Assembly (NCBI GenBank): GCA_022575985.1
Contig: JAKSXM010000007.1
Coordinates: 30,258,501-30,322,500 of the forward strand
Source of the DNA: Anagrus nilaparvatae
Taxonomy: Eukaryota; Arthropoda; Insecta; Hymenoptera; Mymaridae
DNA: 64,000 nt
Reading direction: 5' to 3'
The stretch's first letter is position 1, and every line of letters begins with the position of its first letter. A program made the translations under genes and the position numbers. Shown here in pieces: positions 12,027 to 21,844 of the stretch. The notes under the pieces are model-generated. The model saw only the letters and a list, made by a program, of their open reading frames with translations. It was not told the DNA's origin and did not search any database.

Positions 12027-12824
12027 GGAATAATTTGAAGTGGGAATCAGGGCCTGATCAGACCCTGATATCAACTACAACTTAGAATACTTAAGTTTAT
12101 AAACTTAAGATACTATATATTTCAGGATTTATTGAAATTTCGGTTTTTGGATTTATTACTGTTATGAGTAAACATGTTCCATGTTGGTTGGTTGTATAGT
12201 TACACAAACCGGTTATAAATTTCATTATTGAATTTCACTCATACTTTTCTTTTTTCAACAAGCTGCTTTCTTGCTATGTAAAATTATTTAATGTTTCAGA
12301 TTCATCAAAAATTTGTGGAACCATCCGGTAAAAAAAAGGGCATACCAATGTAGTAGAGATGCTCCGAGAATCAAGATATTTTTGAAGTTTCACAGCAATT
12401 CAATTCTAATAATTTTTAAATAATTAACATTATTTTTAAATAAATATATTTATGTCCTACTTAATTGAAATAGGTTGAAAAACTAAATGAAAATATGCTA
12501 TAATAAATTATATGCAATGTTCAATAATTGTTATATTTTTATTGTCTTATAAGTTTCAATAAATAAATATAACTTTCAAATGAAATTGATGTTTTAATTT
12601 AATTAATTTAAAGCTGATGTAATTGTAAAAAGAAATTTTAATTTTTTTATAAAAAATGAATTAAAAAAATTTTTACGGAAATTGGCAAACATTTGGCCGC
12701 GTGCGTTGTATCCAAACGATATCCAAATGTTTGCCAACGTTGGCCCAAATTTTTGCCAACGTTTAGCCAATTTTATGCCAACTCTGTGCCATTTGTCGAC
12801 CCACCTAATCATTTTTACGCGGGC

Positions 12825-13700
12825 TGTCTTTTCTAAAACTAATCATTTTCACGCATTAGTTCTCACGAGCTTAAGTCTGGCCATCTCTAATTATTGCTGA
12901 ATTAGCATTTAATCTAATTAACGATCTTATGTCTTTAACTTAATATTTTATACTTATTCGAATTTCCCCGGTCACATATGATACTCCTGTGACACTACAG
13001 TTAATCCCTTAACTGCGGTTAAGAGAGCGGGTTTGTGGCAGCAAGGATTTATGTCACATTAATTAAATTAAAAATTAAATTAATATTTAAAATTAAAGAA
13101 TTTTAGCGCTCTTTTGAGCTATTATTATTTCATGTCGGTTTCTTCGGAACGAATGTGATTCTGGACTTCCGTAAGGGAGGAACTGAAATCGAACCTTACA
13201 GTGCGCGCTCGCCCACGAGCCGCAAAATACGCTTTTTGTGATTTTGTGTATTTTTTAAGTATCTTTTAATGTTTTTATATAATTTATATTTTTTATACTT
13301 TATTTAAGTTTAAAATATAAATAAAAATAGAAAAATGAAATTTTTCATTTTTTTTTAAATTTTTTGACTATATTGCAAATGTGGACTAACACATCCTTTA
13401 CTGCATACAACCATTTAAAATTATACTAATACACTTATTTTAGGTTTATTTATTATTTATGTACATATTTTAATACAGAGCTGTACCTAAAAAATTTTTT
13501 TTTTATTTTAAAACTTTAAATATTTTATCATTTTATGGTAAAAAATATATTTTTTTTTCATTTAGCAGCTAAAAACTTTAAAAAAAAAAATTTTTTTGAT
13601 CTCTGGTGCATATCATTTCGTATACACAAAAACGGTCATTTTCCATCCAGCAGAATTTTTTTTCATAAGAAATTGCGTTGAAGCCGATTTTTGGCTACTT
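12825..13700. other. No gene seen; slightly GC-richer patches in AT-rich DNA
   Basis: The stretch 12955-13050 and 13130-13235 is less AT-rich (gtgacactacagttaatccc, ctgcggttaagagagcgg, gtgcgcgctcgcccacgagc) and could be LTR-derived, but no paired copy or open frame supports that. The rest is homopolymer-rich. Confidence 0.4.
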
Positions 13701-13811
13701 TTTTTTTTTTTACTACACTGTGTGACATAGGCTATAGATTTTTTACTCAGCTATCGTAGTTTTTGAGATATTTAATTTTTAGTGTTTTTGAACTTGATAA
13801 AATTTTTTTAA

Positions 13812-15344
13812 AGGCTATGCCCGGATCTATATAGTAAATCGGCCCACGAAAGATATTTAAAAACTAATTGTATTAGGTCAAAGTACACCTAAAAAAAAAT
13901 AGGATCCTGAAGTTTTTAGACCTCCAGATGCCTTGCCTTCAGCTCTGATTGGCAGCCTATTAATGACAAAAAAAAAGTAAATTTTTAGCGACTTTTTAGT
14001 CGTCTTTCTGATACTCCCGTGGTAAAAATATTCTGTCAAAATGATCTGGCGACCTCTCATTCAAAAGGTTAACCCCTTAATGCGGTATGACGAGTATATT
14101 CGTCATAAATATATGGGATTCCTATCTTAATTCTGCATTATGGGGTTAAACGATATACTTTGAGATAAAATAACTTTTGGAAGTAGTTTTAGTGCATTCT
14201 TTTGATTTGTAGACCATAAACCGTCCAAAATAATTTTTTTTTCTTCTTAAATTTCAACTTTGGCAGCGATTTAAAAAAAATTAAGAGATATGCCCATTCT
14301 ATTTTTTTTTAAACTAATGAAAAATAAAACAAATTTTCATTTGCGACCATCCGCGCTCAAAAATATTTGGGGCAACATGGTCAAATACTTAAAAAACTGA
14401 AATAACTTTTGTTTTTAATTTTGCGATTTTTCGAAAAAGGACCCCGCACAAATGAATAGGAAATGGCCATTCGATCAAATTAGGTGAATTTTTTGTATGT
14501 TTTAGATTTTATTATCCTGAAAAAAAAGTCTCCATTGACACAAAGCTCCAAAGTCTCAACTTTGGCTGCTACGGAGCTTGAAAGCTGAATAGAGGGGTCT
14601 ACCCTCTGGTACATGATTTTTTTTTGTGTACCTGTGTATTAGAGCTATTCAGCTTTCAAGCTCCGTAGCAGCCAAAGTTGAGACTTTGGAGCTTTGTGTC
14701 AATGGAGACTTTTTTTTCAGGATAATAAAATCTAAAACATACAAAAAATTCACCTAATTTGATTGAATGGCCATTTCCTATTCATTTGTGCGGGGTCCTT
14801 TTTCGAAAAATCGCAAAATTAAAAACAAAAGTTATTTCAGTTTTTTAAGTATTTGACCATGTTGCCCCAAATATTTTTGAGCGCGGATGGTCGCAAATGA
14901 AAATTTGTTTTATTTTTCATTAGTTAAAAAAAAAATAGAATGGGCATATCTCTTAATTTTTTTTAAATCGCTGCCAAAGTTGAAATTTAAGAAGAAAAAA
15001 AATTTATTTTGGACGCTTTATGGTCTACGAATCAAAAGGATGCACTAAAATCACTTCCAAAAGTTATTTTATCTCAAAGTATATCATTTAGCTTTTTGAA
15101 TGAGAGGTCGCAAGATCATTTTAACAGAATAGTTTTACCACGGGAGTATCAGAAAGACGACTAAAAAGTCGCTAAAATTTTCCTTTTTTTTTGTCATTGA
15201 TAGGTTGCGAATCAGAGCTGAAGGCAGCTGGAGGTCTGAAAACTTCAGGATCCTATTTTTTTTAGGTGTACTTTGACCTAATACAATTAGTTTTTAAATA
15301 TCTTTCGTGGGCTGATTCACTATATAGATCCGGGCGTAGCCTTT
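13812..15344. mobile_element. 1.5-kb TTAA-flanked hairpin element, termini AGGCTATGCCCGG
   Basis: The arms 13812-14590 and ~14642-15344 are reverse complements around a ~50-bp loop. The ends read AGGCTATGCCCGGATC and, inverted, AGGCTACGCCCGGATC. TTAA lies at 13808-13811 and 15345-15348, with two extra T at the right junction. The flanks (gataaaattttt | acaaaaa(t/c)tgaaatatct) are continuous in a paralogous repeat at 38640-38780, which shows the empty site. The same terminus (AGGCTATTGCCGG, TTAA) bounds the 5.8-kb element at 23433-29253. piggyBac, Kolobok and Sola3 all use TTAA, and the sequence does not decide between them. No coding content. Confidence 0.85.
14069..14149. mobile_element. 73-bp TTAA-flanked micro-element
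   Basis: Bases 14073-14145 start CCCCTTAATGCGG and end, inverted, CCCCATAATGCAG. They are flanked by TTAA at 14069-14072 and 14146-14149. The middle is itself a hairpin (tatgacgag..attcgtcata). The opposite arm of the surrounding hairpin (near 15090) lacks it, reading across an unoccupied site. The terminus with TTAACCCC is of piggyBac type. Confidence 0.85.
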
Positions 15345-15479
15345 TTAACAAAAATTGAAATATCTCGAGACTATTGAAAAAATTTTTTTATCGCACTTTG
15401 TAGAATTCGATTTGGCACTACTTTTTACGTATTCTCTGAAATTTCTATTCAAAATGGAGGTATATTTAAAATTTTATCA

Positions 15480-16590
15480 AATATTTTTGAAACTGTTAAA
15501 AAAAATATATTTTGGATAAAAACAACATGTTAATAATAAAAATAAAAATTAATAATAAAAAATCAATACCAACAAAACCGGGAACAGATCAGCCTATGCT
15601 AATATATATATATATTTATGAAATCCGAATATAAAATTCTGGACTTTAATATTTGTATAATTGGACTTTCTAAAGAAGAATCACAGTTCTATTTTTTATT
15701 CTCCCGATTTCAACGATAAGAACACCTAAAAAGGTAAATAAACTTCAAGATTACTTGCGTATGTATACGTTAGATATTATATATCGATAAATTCCAATCA
15801 GGAATATTTTTCGATAATGGAGTCTTAGCGACTGCGTGCTTCGACTCCGAAATTAACAAAAAATTACACAATTCACTTCACGTATTAAGCGAATCACTAA
15901 ATTTTACCGTGAAGCTAATTGTTATTATTTATTTATACATCACAATGATAATAGTAAATAAAATTTTATTAATGAAATAACGAAAATATTAATCGATCGT
16001 ATCCGAATACATGAGGAACGTTCTCTTGCACAAGCCAGGAGTGCTCTCTGGCGACGGTTCATGACGTGTTCCTTCTTTTTCGAAAGTCCGCGTTCACGTT
16101 CCAACGGAAGCATGTGTTTATTTTTGCCGATAAAAAGTAGCAGAAATATTTTATTTAATAATTAAACTATTTAAAAAATAATTAAATTAAAAATGTTTGT
16201 TTTAAATGTAACCTTCCTGTTACAGTAAGTCGTGATCAAAACTGCCGCCGCCGCGCCAAAATGGGTCATTTGGGCACCCTCATTTGGGTACCCCACATTC
16301 ATCCCCATTTACTCCCCAGGTAAAAATAAAATTATTAAAAAGCATAAAAAATTATTAACTTAATATAATTAATTAGACTGAACGAAGCTCTGAGCTGAGC
16401 TCAGTCTATTCCCGCGACAGAATGTCGAGTTTGTGTGCACGATAAAAAGACGAACTGATTAAATTTGTAGCCCATTTGGTACGCACAATTAAGAATAATA
16501 GCGAAAAATCTAACTCCTCATCAAAAAATTACATTTTTTTAAATTTAAATATTGAGAGTTTCAATACTTACGAATAAAAAAGAACTTTTC
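15480..16590. other. No confirmed gene; AT-rich with one GC-rich pocket
   Basis: This contains a (TA)n run near 15601-15620, promoter-poor AT DNA, and a GC-rich stretch at 16225-16320 (cgccgccgcgcc, ccccatttactccccag). The pocket is preceded by a good splice-acceptor-like tract (aaccttcctgttacag) and followed by a donor-like cag|gtaaaa. One frame is open for about 32 codons, but I recognise no protein. The 12-mer ATTTGTAGCCCA at 16463-16474 is shared with 5598-5609. Confidence 0.35.
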
Positions 16591-18290
16591 ACATTACCTA
16601 GGGGAATTTGAGGTTGAAAAAAACATTTTTATTAATAAAATTTTTAATTTTTTAACCCAACATATTTTCCAATTTTCCAAAATGGTGGATTGAAAAACTT
16701 GAAAAAATCAACTTTTCACATTAGAAGGAGATTTAATTTTTTAGGGCGAGAAAAATGAATTTTGCATGGAAAATATTTAATTTTTCAACCCAACATGTTT
16801 TCCGATTTTCCAAGATGGCGGACTAAAAACTTGAAAAATCAACTTTTCACATTACAAAGGATTTTTTCAGGGCAAGAAAAATAAATATTCGGTGAAAAAT
16901 ATTTAATTTTTCAACCCAACAAATTTTCTGATTTTCCAAGATAGCGTACCATTAAACTTCAAAAAATTAACTTTTAACTTTACAAGGGAGTTTTTGGGGC
17001 AAGAAATATGAATTTCCGGTCAAAAATATTTAATTTTTCAACCCAACCGATTTTCCAAGATAGAAAACCATTAAACTTAAAAAAATTAAATTTTAACCTT
17101 ACAAGGGGGTTTTTGGGGCAATAGATATGAATTTTCGGTCGCAAATATTTAATTTTTCAACCCAACATATTTTTTGATTTTCCAAGATGGCGGACTAAAA
17201 ACCTGAAAAAATCAACTTCACATAACAAAGAAATTTTTTAAGGCGAAAAAAATGAATTTTCCGTGAAAAATATTTAACTTTTCAACCCGACAAATTTTCC
17301 GATTTTCCAAGATAGCGGACCATTAAACTTAAAAAAATTAACTTCTAACCTTATAAAGGGGTTTTTGGGGAAAGAGATATGAATTTTCTGTCGAAAATAT
17401 TTAATTTTTCAATTCAACACATTTTCCGATTTTCCAAGATGGCGGATCATAAAACTTAAAATAATAAACTTTTAAGTTTACAAGGGGGTTTTTTAGGGTG
17501 AGAAAATGAATTTTAAGTGGGAAATATTTAATTTTTCAACCCAACATATTTTCCGATTTTCCAAAATGGTGGACTGGAAAACTTGAAACAATCAACTTTT
17601 CATATTACAACGGGATTTTTTAGAGCGAGAAAAATGAATTTTGGGTGAAAAGTATTGAATTTTTTAATCCAACACATTTTCCAATTTTCCAAGATAGGAA
17701 CCATTAAACGGACCATTAAACTTAAAAAAATTAACTTTTAACTTTACAAGGGGGTTTTTAAGGCGAGAAAAATGAATTTTGGGTGGAAAATATTTAATTT
17801 TTCAACAACATATTTACCGATTTTACAAAATGGCGGACTAAATACTTGAAGAAATCAACTTTTCTCATTATAAGAAGGCTTTTTAAAGCGAAAAAAATGA
17901 ATTTTAAGTGGAAAACATTCAATTTTTCAAATCAACATATTTTCCAATTTTCCAAGATGGTGAATTGAAAAACTTTAAAATATTAACTTATCACATTACA
18001 AGGAAGTTTTTAAAGTCTAAAAAAATGAATTTTGGGTAAAAAATATTAAATTTTTCAACCCAATATATTTTCAGATTTTCCAAAATGGCGGACCATAAAA
18101 CTTAAAAAAATTAACTTTTAACTTTACAAGGGGTTTTTTAAGGCGAGAAAAATGAATTTTGGGTGGAAAATATTTAATTTTTCAACAACCTATTTACCGA
18201 TTTTACAAAAGAGTTTTTTAGAACGATAAACATGAATTTTGAGTGGAAATATTTTTGACCAAAAATTCATACTTCTTACTCTAAAAAACC
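16590..18290 (+). repeat. ~125-bp satellite array with CCAAGATGGCGGAC units, about 13 copies
   Basis: Units spaced about 118-134 bp share 'aatttttcaacccaaca', 'ttttccgattttccaagatggcggac', 'aaaatcaacttttca' and 'gggttttt(a)gggc(g/a)agaaa', here quoted in pieces. The core CCAAGATGGCGG is intact in several units (about 16810, 17182, 17434) and mutated in others (AAGATAGCGG, AAAATGGTGG). It is the reverse-complement family of the array at 4130-5130. No open frame persists across units. Confidence 0.85.
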
Positions 18291-18349
18291 CCCTTGAAAA
18301 GTTAAGTTAAACCCCCTGGAAATTTATTTGACTAAGAATGTCAAAATAT

Positions 18350-19042
18350 TTTCACTCAAGAATGTATTAGATGTAACAGATCATTTTATGACATTCATAC
18401 GGATGAAAATAACATTTGTACTGATTGCAAAAAATCAAACCAATTTACTGTAGTTAACAATATGGATCCGGGAACAGTCCCAGATGAATTACGTAATTTA
18501 AGTTATATAGAACAAATGTTAATAGTTAGGATCCATCCGATAATTACAATTTATTGAATTAAAGGAAATCAATAATCTTATTCTGGAAATATAATTAACT
18601 TTCGACAAAATATTGATGAGTATATAAACAAATTACATATACATCCAAATAAATTACAATCTACATTAATTTTTCATAAAAATACACAAGTGGATTTAGT
18701 GATTTCAAAGTGCGTCCTGAAAAAATTAAAAATGCACTTGTATGACTTAAGTTAAATAATATATATTAAAAAAATATAGAAATAGATGAAGATATTTTAA
18801 AACAATTACCAATTAATGGAAACATATCTAACGAGTTACAATCTTTAGACAATCATTAATATAATAGAAAATACAGTAAATAATTCTTACAAATCAAATA
18901 ATTCATCTGAAATTTGTACCAGATATATATATTATTAATCAAGATCATAAGATAAACCAAGAATTACATCTAATTTACCCAACATTAGAAAACGATCCAA
19001 TTAATGAATTCACAACGGAAAGTTACATAGCTTGTGCATTCC
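18350..19042 (+). pseudogene. Helitron Rep/helicase, N-terminal part (broken)
   Basis: Forward frames encode a decayed Helitron polyprotein start: a Cys-rich segment (C-I-R-C ... C-T-D-C-K-K, about 18363-18435), then N-N-M-D-P-G-T-V-P-D-E-L, Y-I-E-Q-M-L-I and H-P-I-I, which is the conserved domain found before the Rep domain in animal Helitrons. It continues with Y-S-G-N-I-I-N-F and H-P-N-K-L before in-frame stops and frameshifts accumulate (from about 18557). It reads back into frame at N-D-P-I-N-E-F-T-T-E (18990-19020), just before the MULE insertion at 19043. The gene resumes at 21845. Role in an intact element: rolling-circle transposition. Confidence 0.8.
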
Positions 19043-19136
19043 GTTCCCACCCATTTCCCCGAATACCACTCCCCGAACGACTATTTTCCCGAATTACTTT
19101 TTCCCCGAATAGATTTTTTCCCGAATGCTATGCCCC

Positions 19137-19843
19137 ACAGTGGGGCAAAACGGTCAAAAATCGCTCTTGGACTCAATTTTTGAGCTATTCACTTAAAACC
19201 GGTTTTAAACTACTTCTAGAAGTATCTAATTTCATGTGTGACTGCGGCTTTGTTACTGATTTTTTATTACGAATTAGCTGTCAACCAAAAGCGCAAATTT
19301 AACAAAATTTCAAAATTAGCGAAAATTTAAAAATTTTATATTTTGAATTTAAAGTGTCTTACACTTAATTTTTTTACTGTTTACTCAACCTTTCTATAAG
19401 GGATAATTGCTTTATATATATTTTATATATATATTCTGTATATATATATATATTTCTGGATAAATTTTTATAGAAAGCGAAAAACATTGAAATTTGAAGT
19501 AAAACTGAAATTATTTATGTAATATTTATGCCAGAATTTATATTTAAAATATATGTAACGCAATTATCCCTTATATATAGATTGAGTAAACAGTAAAAAA
19601 ATTAAGTGTAAAACACTTTAAATTCAAAATATAAAATTTTGAAATTTTTGCTAATTTTGAAATTTTGTTAAATTTGCGCTTTTGGCTGACAGTCTCGCTG
19701 ACAGATAATTAGTGAAAAAAAAAATCAAAAAAGCCGCAGTGACACATGAAATAAGATACTCCTAGAAGTAGTTTAAAACCGGTTTTAAGTGAAGAGCTCA
19801 AAAATTGAGTCCAAGAGCGATTTTTGACCGTTTTGCCCCACTG
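19137..19843. mobile_element. 0.7-kb hairpin element nested in the MULE
   Basis: The ends are ACAGTGGGGCAAAACGG and its inverse CCGTTTTGCCCCACTG. The arms (about 19137-19430 and 19555-19843) are near reverse complements, with an AT-rich centre rich in (TA)n. An imperfect 8-bp direct repeat flanks it (TATGCCCC 19129-19136; TGTGCCCC 19844-19851), compatible with hAT. A diverged relative of one arm lies at about 39830-39970 (gagcaatttttgtcc, ttttgccacattgtgtg). No coding content. Confidence 0.8.
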
Positions 19844-19955
19844 TGTGCCCCCGAAAAAAAAAATTTTTTCTTATTCATAAAATCATTTTTTGCTTTTATT
19901 TTGTCTTAAGTATTATTTTCATACAAATTTTTTTAATAATTTTATTCTATTTACT

Positions 19956-21490
19956 TCATATAACAATATAATAACTAAGTGCTTGCAGATACTCATTTAC
20001 TCTTTCCACCCCATATGTGTCATAAGATTGTACGATGTCATGCATTCTTTTCTGCGAATCTATCCACTTTTTCTTAGGACCGCATTTAATTTTTCGACCA
20101 AGTGACAGTTCAACAACGCTTATCTCTGTATCGCCCTGTTCTTTTTGAAACTCTTTCAGTGCACTATATAAATCAGGATGATGCTTTCCTACAATAAGGC
20201 GAAATCTATTGTGCCACCCTTCACTGACGTTGTTAGTTCTGGCTTCTCCTCGCAATGTGGCGTTATATTGTTTCCAAATATTTACATCGTACCGTGGTGG
20301 AATACGTCGCCTTCTTCCTCGTCCTGGTTTTCCTACAACATAATTTTCCTGAAAATACTGAAAAATTTCCGCCATGCATTGAGGCGCTATAGCTTTAAGA
20401 CGGTTAAAGACCTGAATTACGTCAGTAACAGGTACAAAGGCTAAAGCTGCCAACATATGTGTATGGTCTTTAATGCTACGATCATCAGGACTATTATACA
20501 TCGCCTGCAATCCCGTTCCTTGAATTTTTTGATACACTGATTGACTCAAATGGAAGAAACAAGTTGATATACGCGTATTAGGCAAAACCTCCTTACATGC
20601 ATTTAATATACCAAGTTCAAAATCAGACATTATTGCATCTGGCTTAATGTTTTGTATACCATACTGTTTAGCTTCAGAAATTACTGCACGAAGAACAGAT
20701 GCATATTGTACTGTTTCTTTTGATGAGAGAAGTGCATATACAAGCGGTAAAGCAACAAAATCTGTACTTGAATCTGTACAAAAACAGCACCCAAAATAGT
20801 AAATACTTGAGTGAAAATCGTTGGCGCGACCTAATATAGGTTATACAAATTAAACATTAGTTATAATGAAAATAAGCTAGAAACATTAAATATAACCTTG
20901 AATGTTCCATCCAAATACCACATTTCACTACGTGACAGCAATTCTAAATTCCTTCTAGTTGAAAAAACAAGAACTCTTCCATCAAGATTATTTTCAGAAT
21001 CGTAAATAAGAAACCTGTCTCCTGTAACCGTTCTTTGGAACGTATCTGGAATTTCCCCTAAGTCTAAAATCGATGTGGGGTTAGGTGGTAAATTGCGACG
21101 CCTTATTCTTCGAATTGATTTTTTGATATTTTCTCTTTCCGGCAGGTGACTTAGACCACCTCCTGAAGTTCCTGCTAATTCTGTTCTTAATATTTGTGCT
21201 GGCGGAAGTTCAGGGTGTTCCTCTGCTTTGCGTTTCAAATTAAATTGAATTTTTTCAGCCTCAGCCTCCTCACGATTAACAGGGTGAACATGATCATTTG
21301 GATCAAGTCCTTGGATAACAACAAGCTCACATCCATTCCATTTTGTGATAGCTCTTGCATTACATACTCCATTTCTTAGTTTTTTACAATCCCAATATTT
21401 ATTTTCGTTTTTTTCTCTTGAGTATATGTAAATAAAACCGTTTATAAATAACCTTCTTGAAATAATTTCTGGTTCAGGATTCATTTTCAA
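19956..21490 (-). CDS. MULE transposase with FLYWCH zinc finger (one intron, one frameshift)
   Basis: Exon 1 (21490-20897) begins at the ATG giving M-K-M-N-P-E. It encodes a FLYWCH finger (K-Y-W-D-C, then N-G-V-C-N-A-R, then N-D-H-V-H-P; residues ~30-75), a basic linker, and the start of the MULE domain ending Y-L-D-G-T-F-K. A 66-bp intron (20896-20831, GT...AG) follows. Exon 2 (20830-19956) continues V-A-P-T-I-F and, after a one-base frameshift near 20790, C-C-F-C-T-D-S-S, S-D-F-E-L-G, C-F-F-H-L-S and S-E-G-W-H-N. All three acidic catalytic residues (D in YLDG, D in SDFE, E in SEGW) and the C/H motif are kept. It would cut and paste the surrounding element in the nucleus. The lone frameshift could be inactivating or a sequence error. 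Confidence 0.88.
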
Positions 21491-21844
21491 GTATGTTTTA
21501 ATTAAATTTAAATGAAAATTTAACTTAAATAATTTTAAAAGAATTTTGACAATACTATAAAAAAATTTTGAGAATAAAAAATGTTAAAAATAAAAATTTT
21601 GATGTAAACAAAATGAATAGAGTTATATAAAAAAAAAAAACAAGAAAACAATATGAATGTAGCTTTTTATAAATTTACATAAATAAAATTAAAATTAAAA
21701 ATTAAACATTTAATCTAAATAATAAAAAAATTTTCTTTTCGGGGAAATTTCTATTCGGGACAACAGTTTTCGGGGAACTGTCGATTCGGGAAAAAAGGTT
21801 CGGGGAAATAACTGTTCGGGGAATGGTATTCGGGGAGATGGTAG

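Larger units (their letters stand above)
5989..12824. repeat. 6.8-kb double inverted repeat (foldback) with G/C homopolymer tracts
   Basis: The outer arms 5989-6720 and ~12105-12824 are reverse complements (outermost cccgcgtaaaaatgatt / aatcatttttacgcggg). Inside them, a second pair of arms 7205-8965 and ~9210-10970 surrounds a loop of about 245 bp. The two levels have different axes because the segments between them differ in length: the left one holds a further palindrome (6736-7066), the right one a ~960-bp insertion. The outer tips carry a short-period TTGGCA repeat. All open frames in it (for example 5909-6208, 12603-12812, 6888-7225, 8424-8606) are duplicated by symmetry or built from poly-C tracts and are not genes. 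The class is unknown; no target duplication is evident. Confidence 0.92.
19043..21844. mobile_element. 2.8-kb MULE transposon inserted in the Helitron gene, 9-bp TSD
   Basis: A perfect 9-bp duplication GTGCATTCC lies at 19034-19042 and 21845-21853, the size typical of Mutator-like elements. The terminal inverted repeats extend ~70-100 bp and are built from tandem units of the type TTCCCCGAAT (left: ccccgaataccactccccga...; right, inverted: ccccgaataccattccccga...). Removing the element and one duplication restores the Helitron reading frame across the site. The single gene is on the minus strand (19956-21490). A 0.7-kb hairpin (19137-19843) has inserted between the gene's 3' end and the left terminus. 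Confidence 0.93.

Noticed and set aside
20178..20444. Plus-strand frames within 19890-21379
   Set aside because: They are antisense shadows of the MULE transposase gene, which has recognisable motifs on the minus strand.
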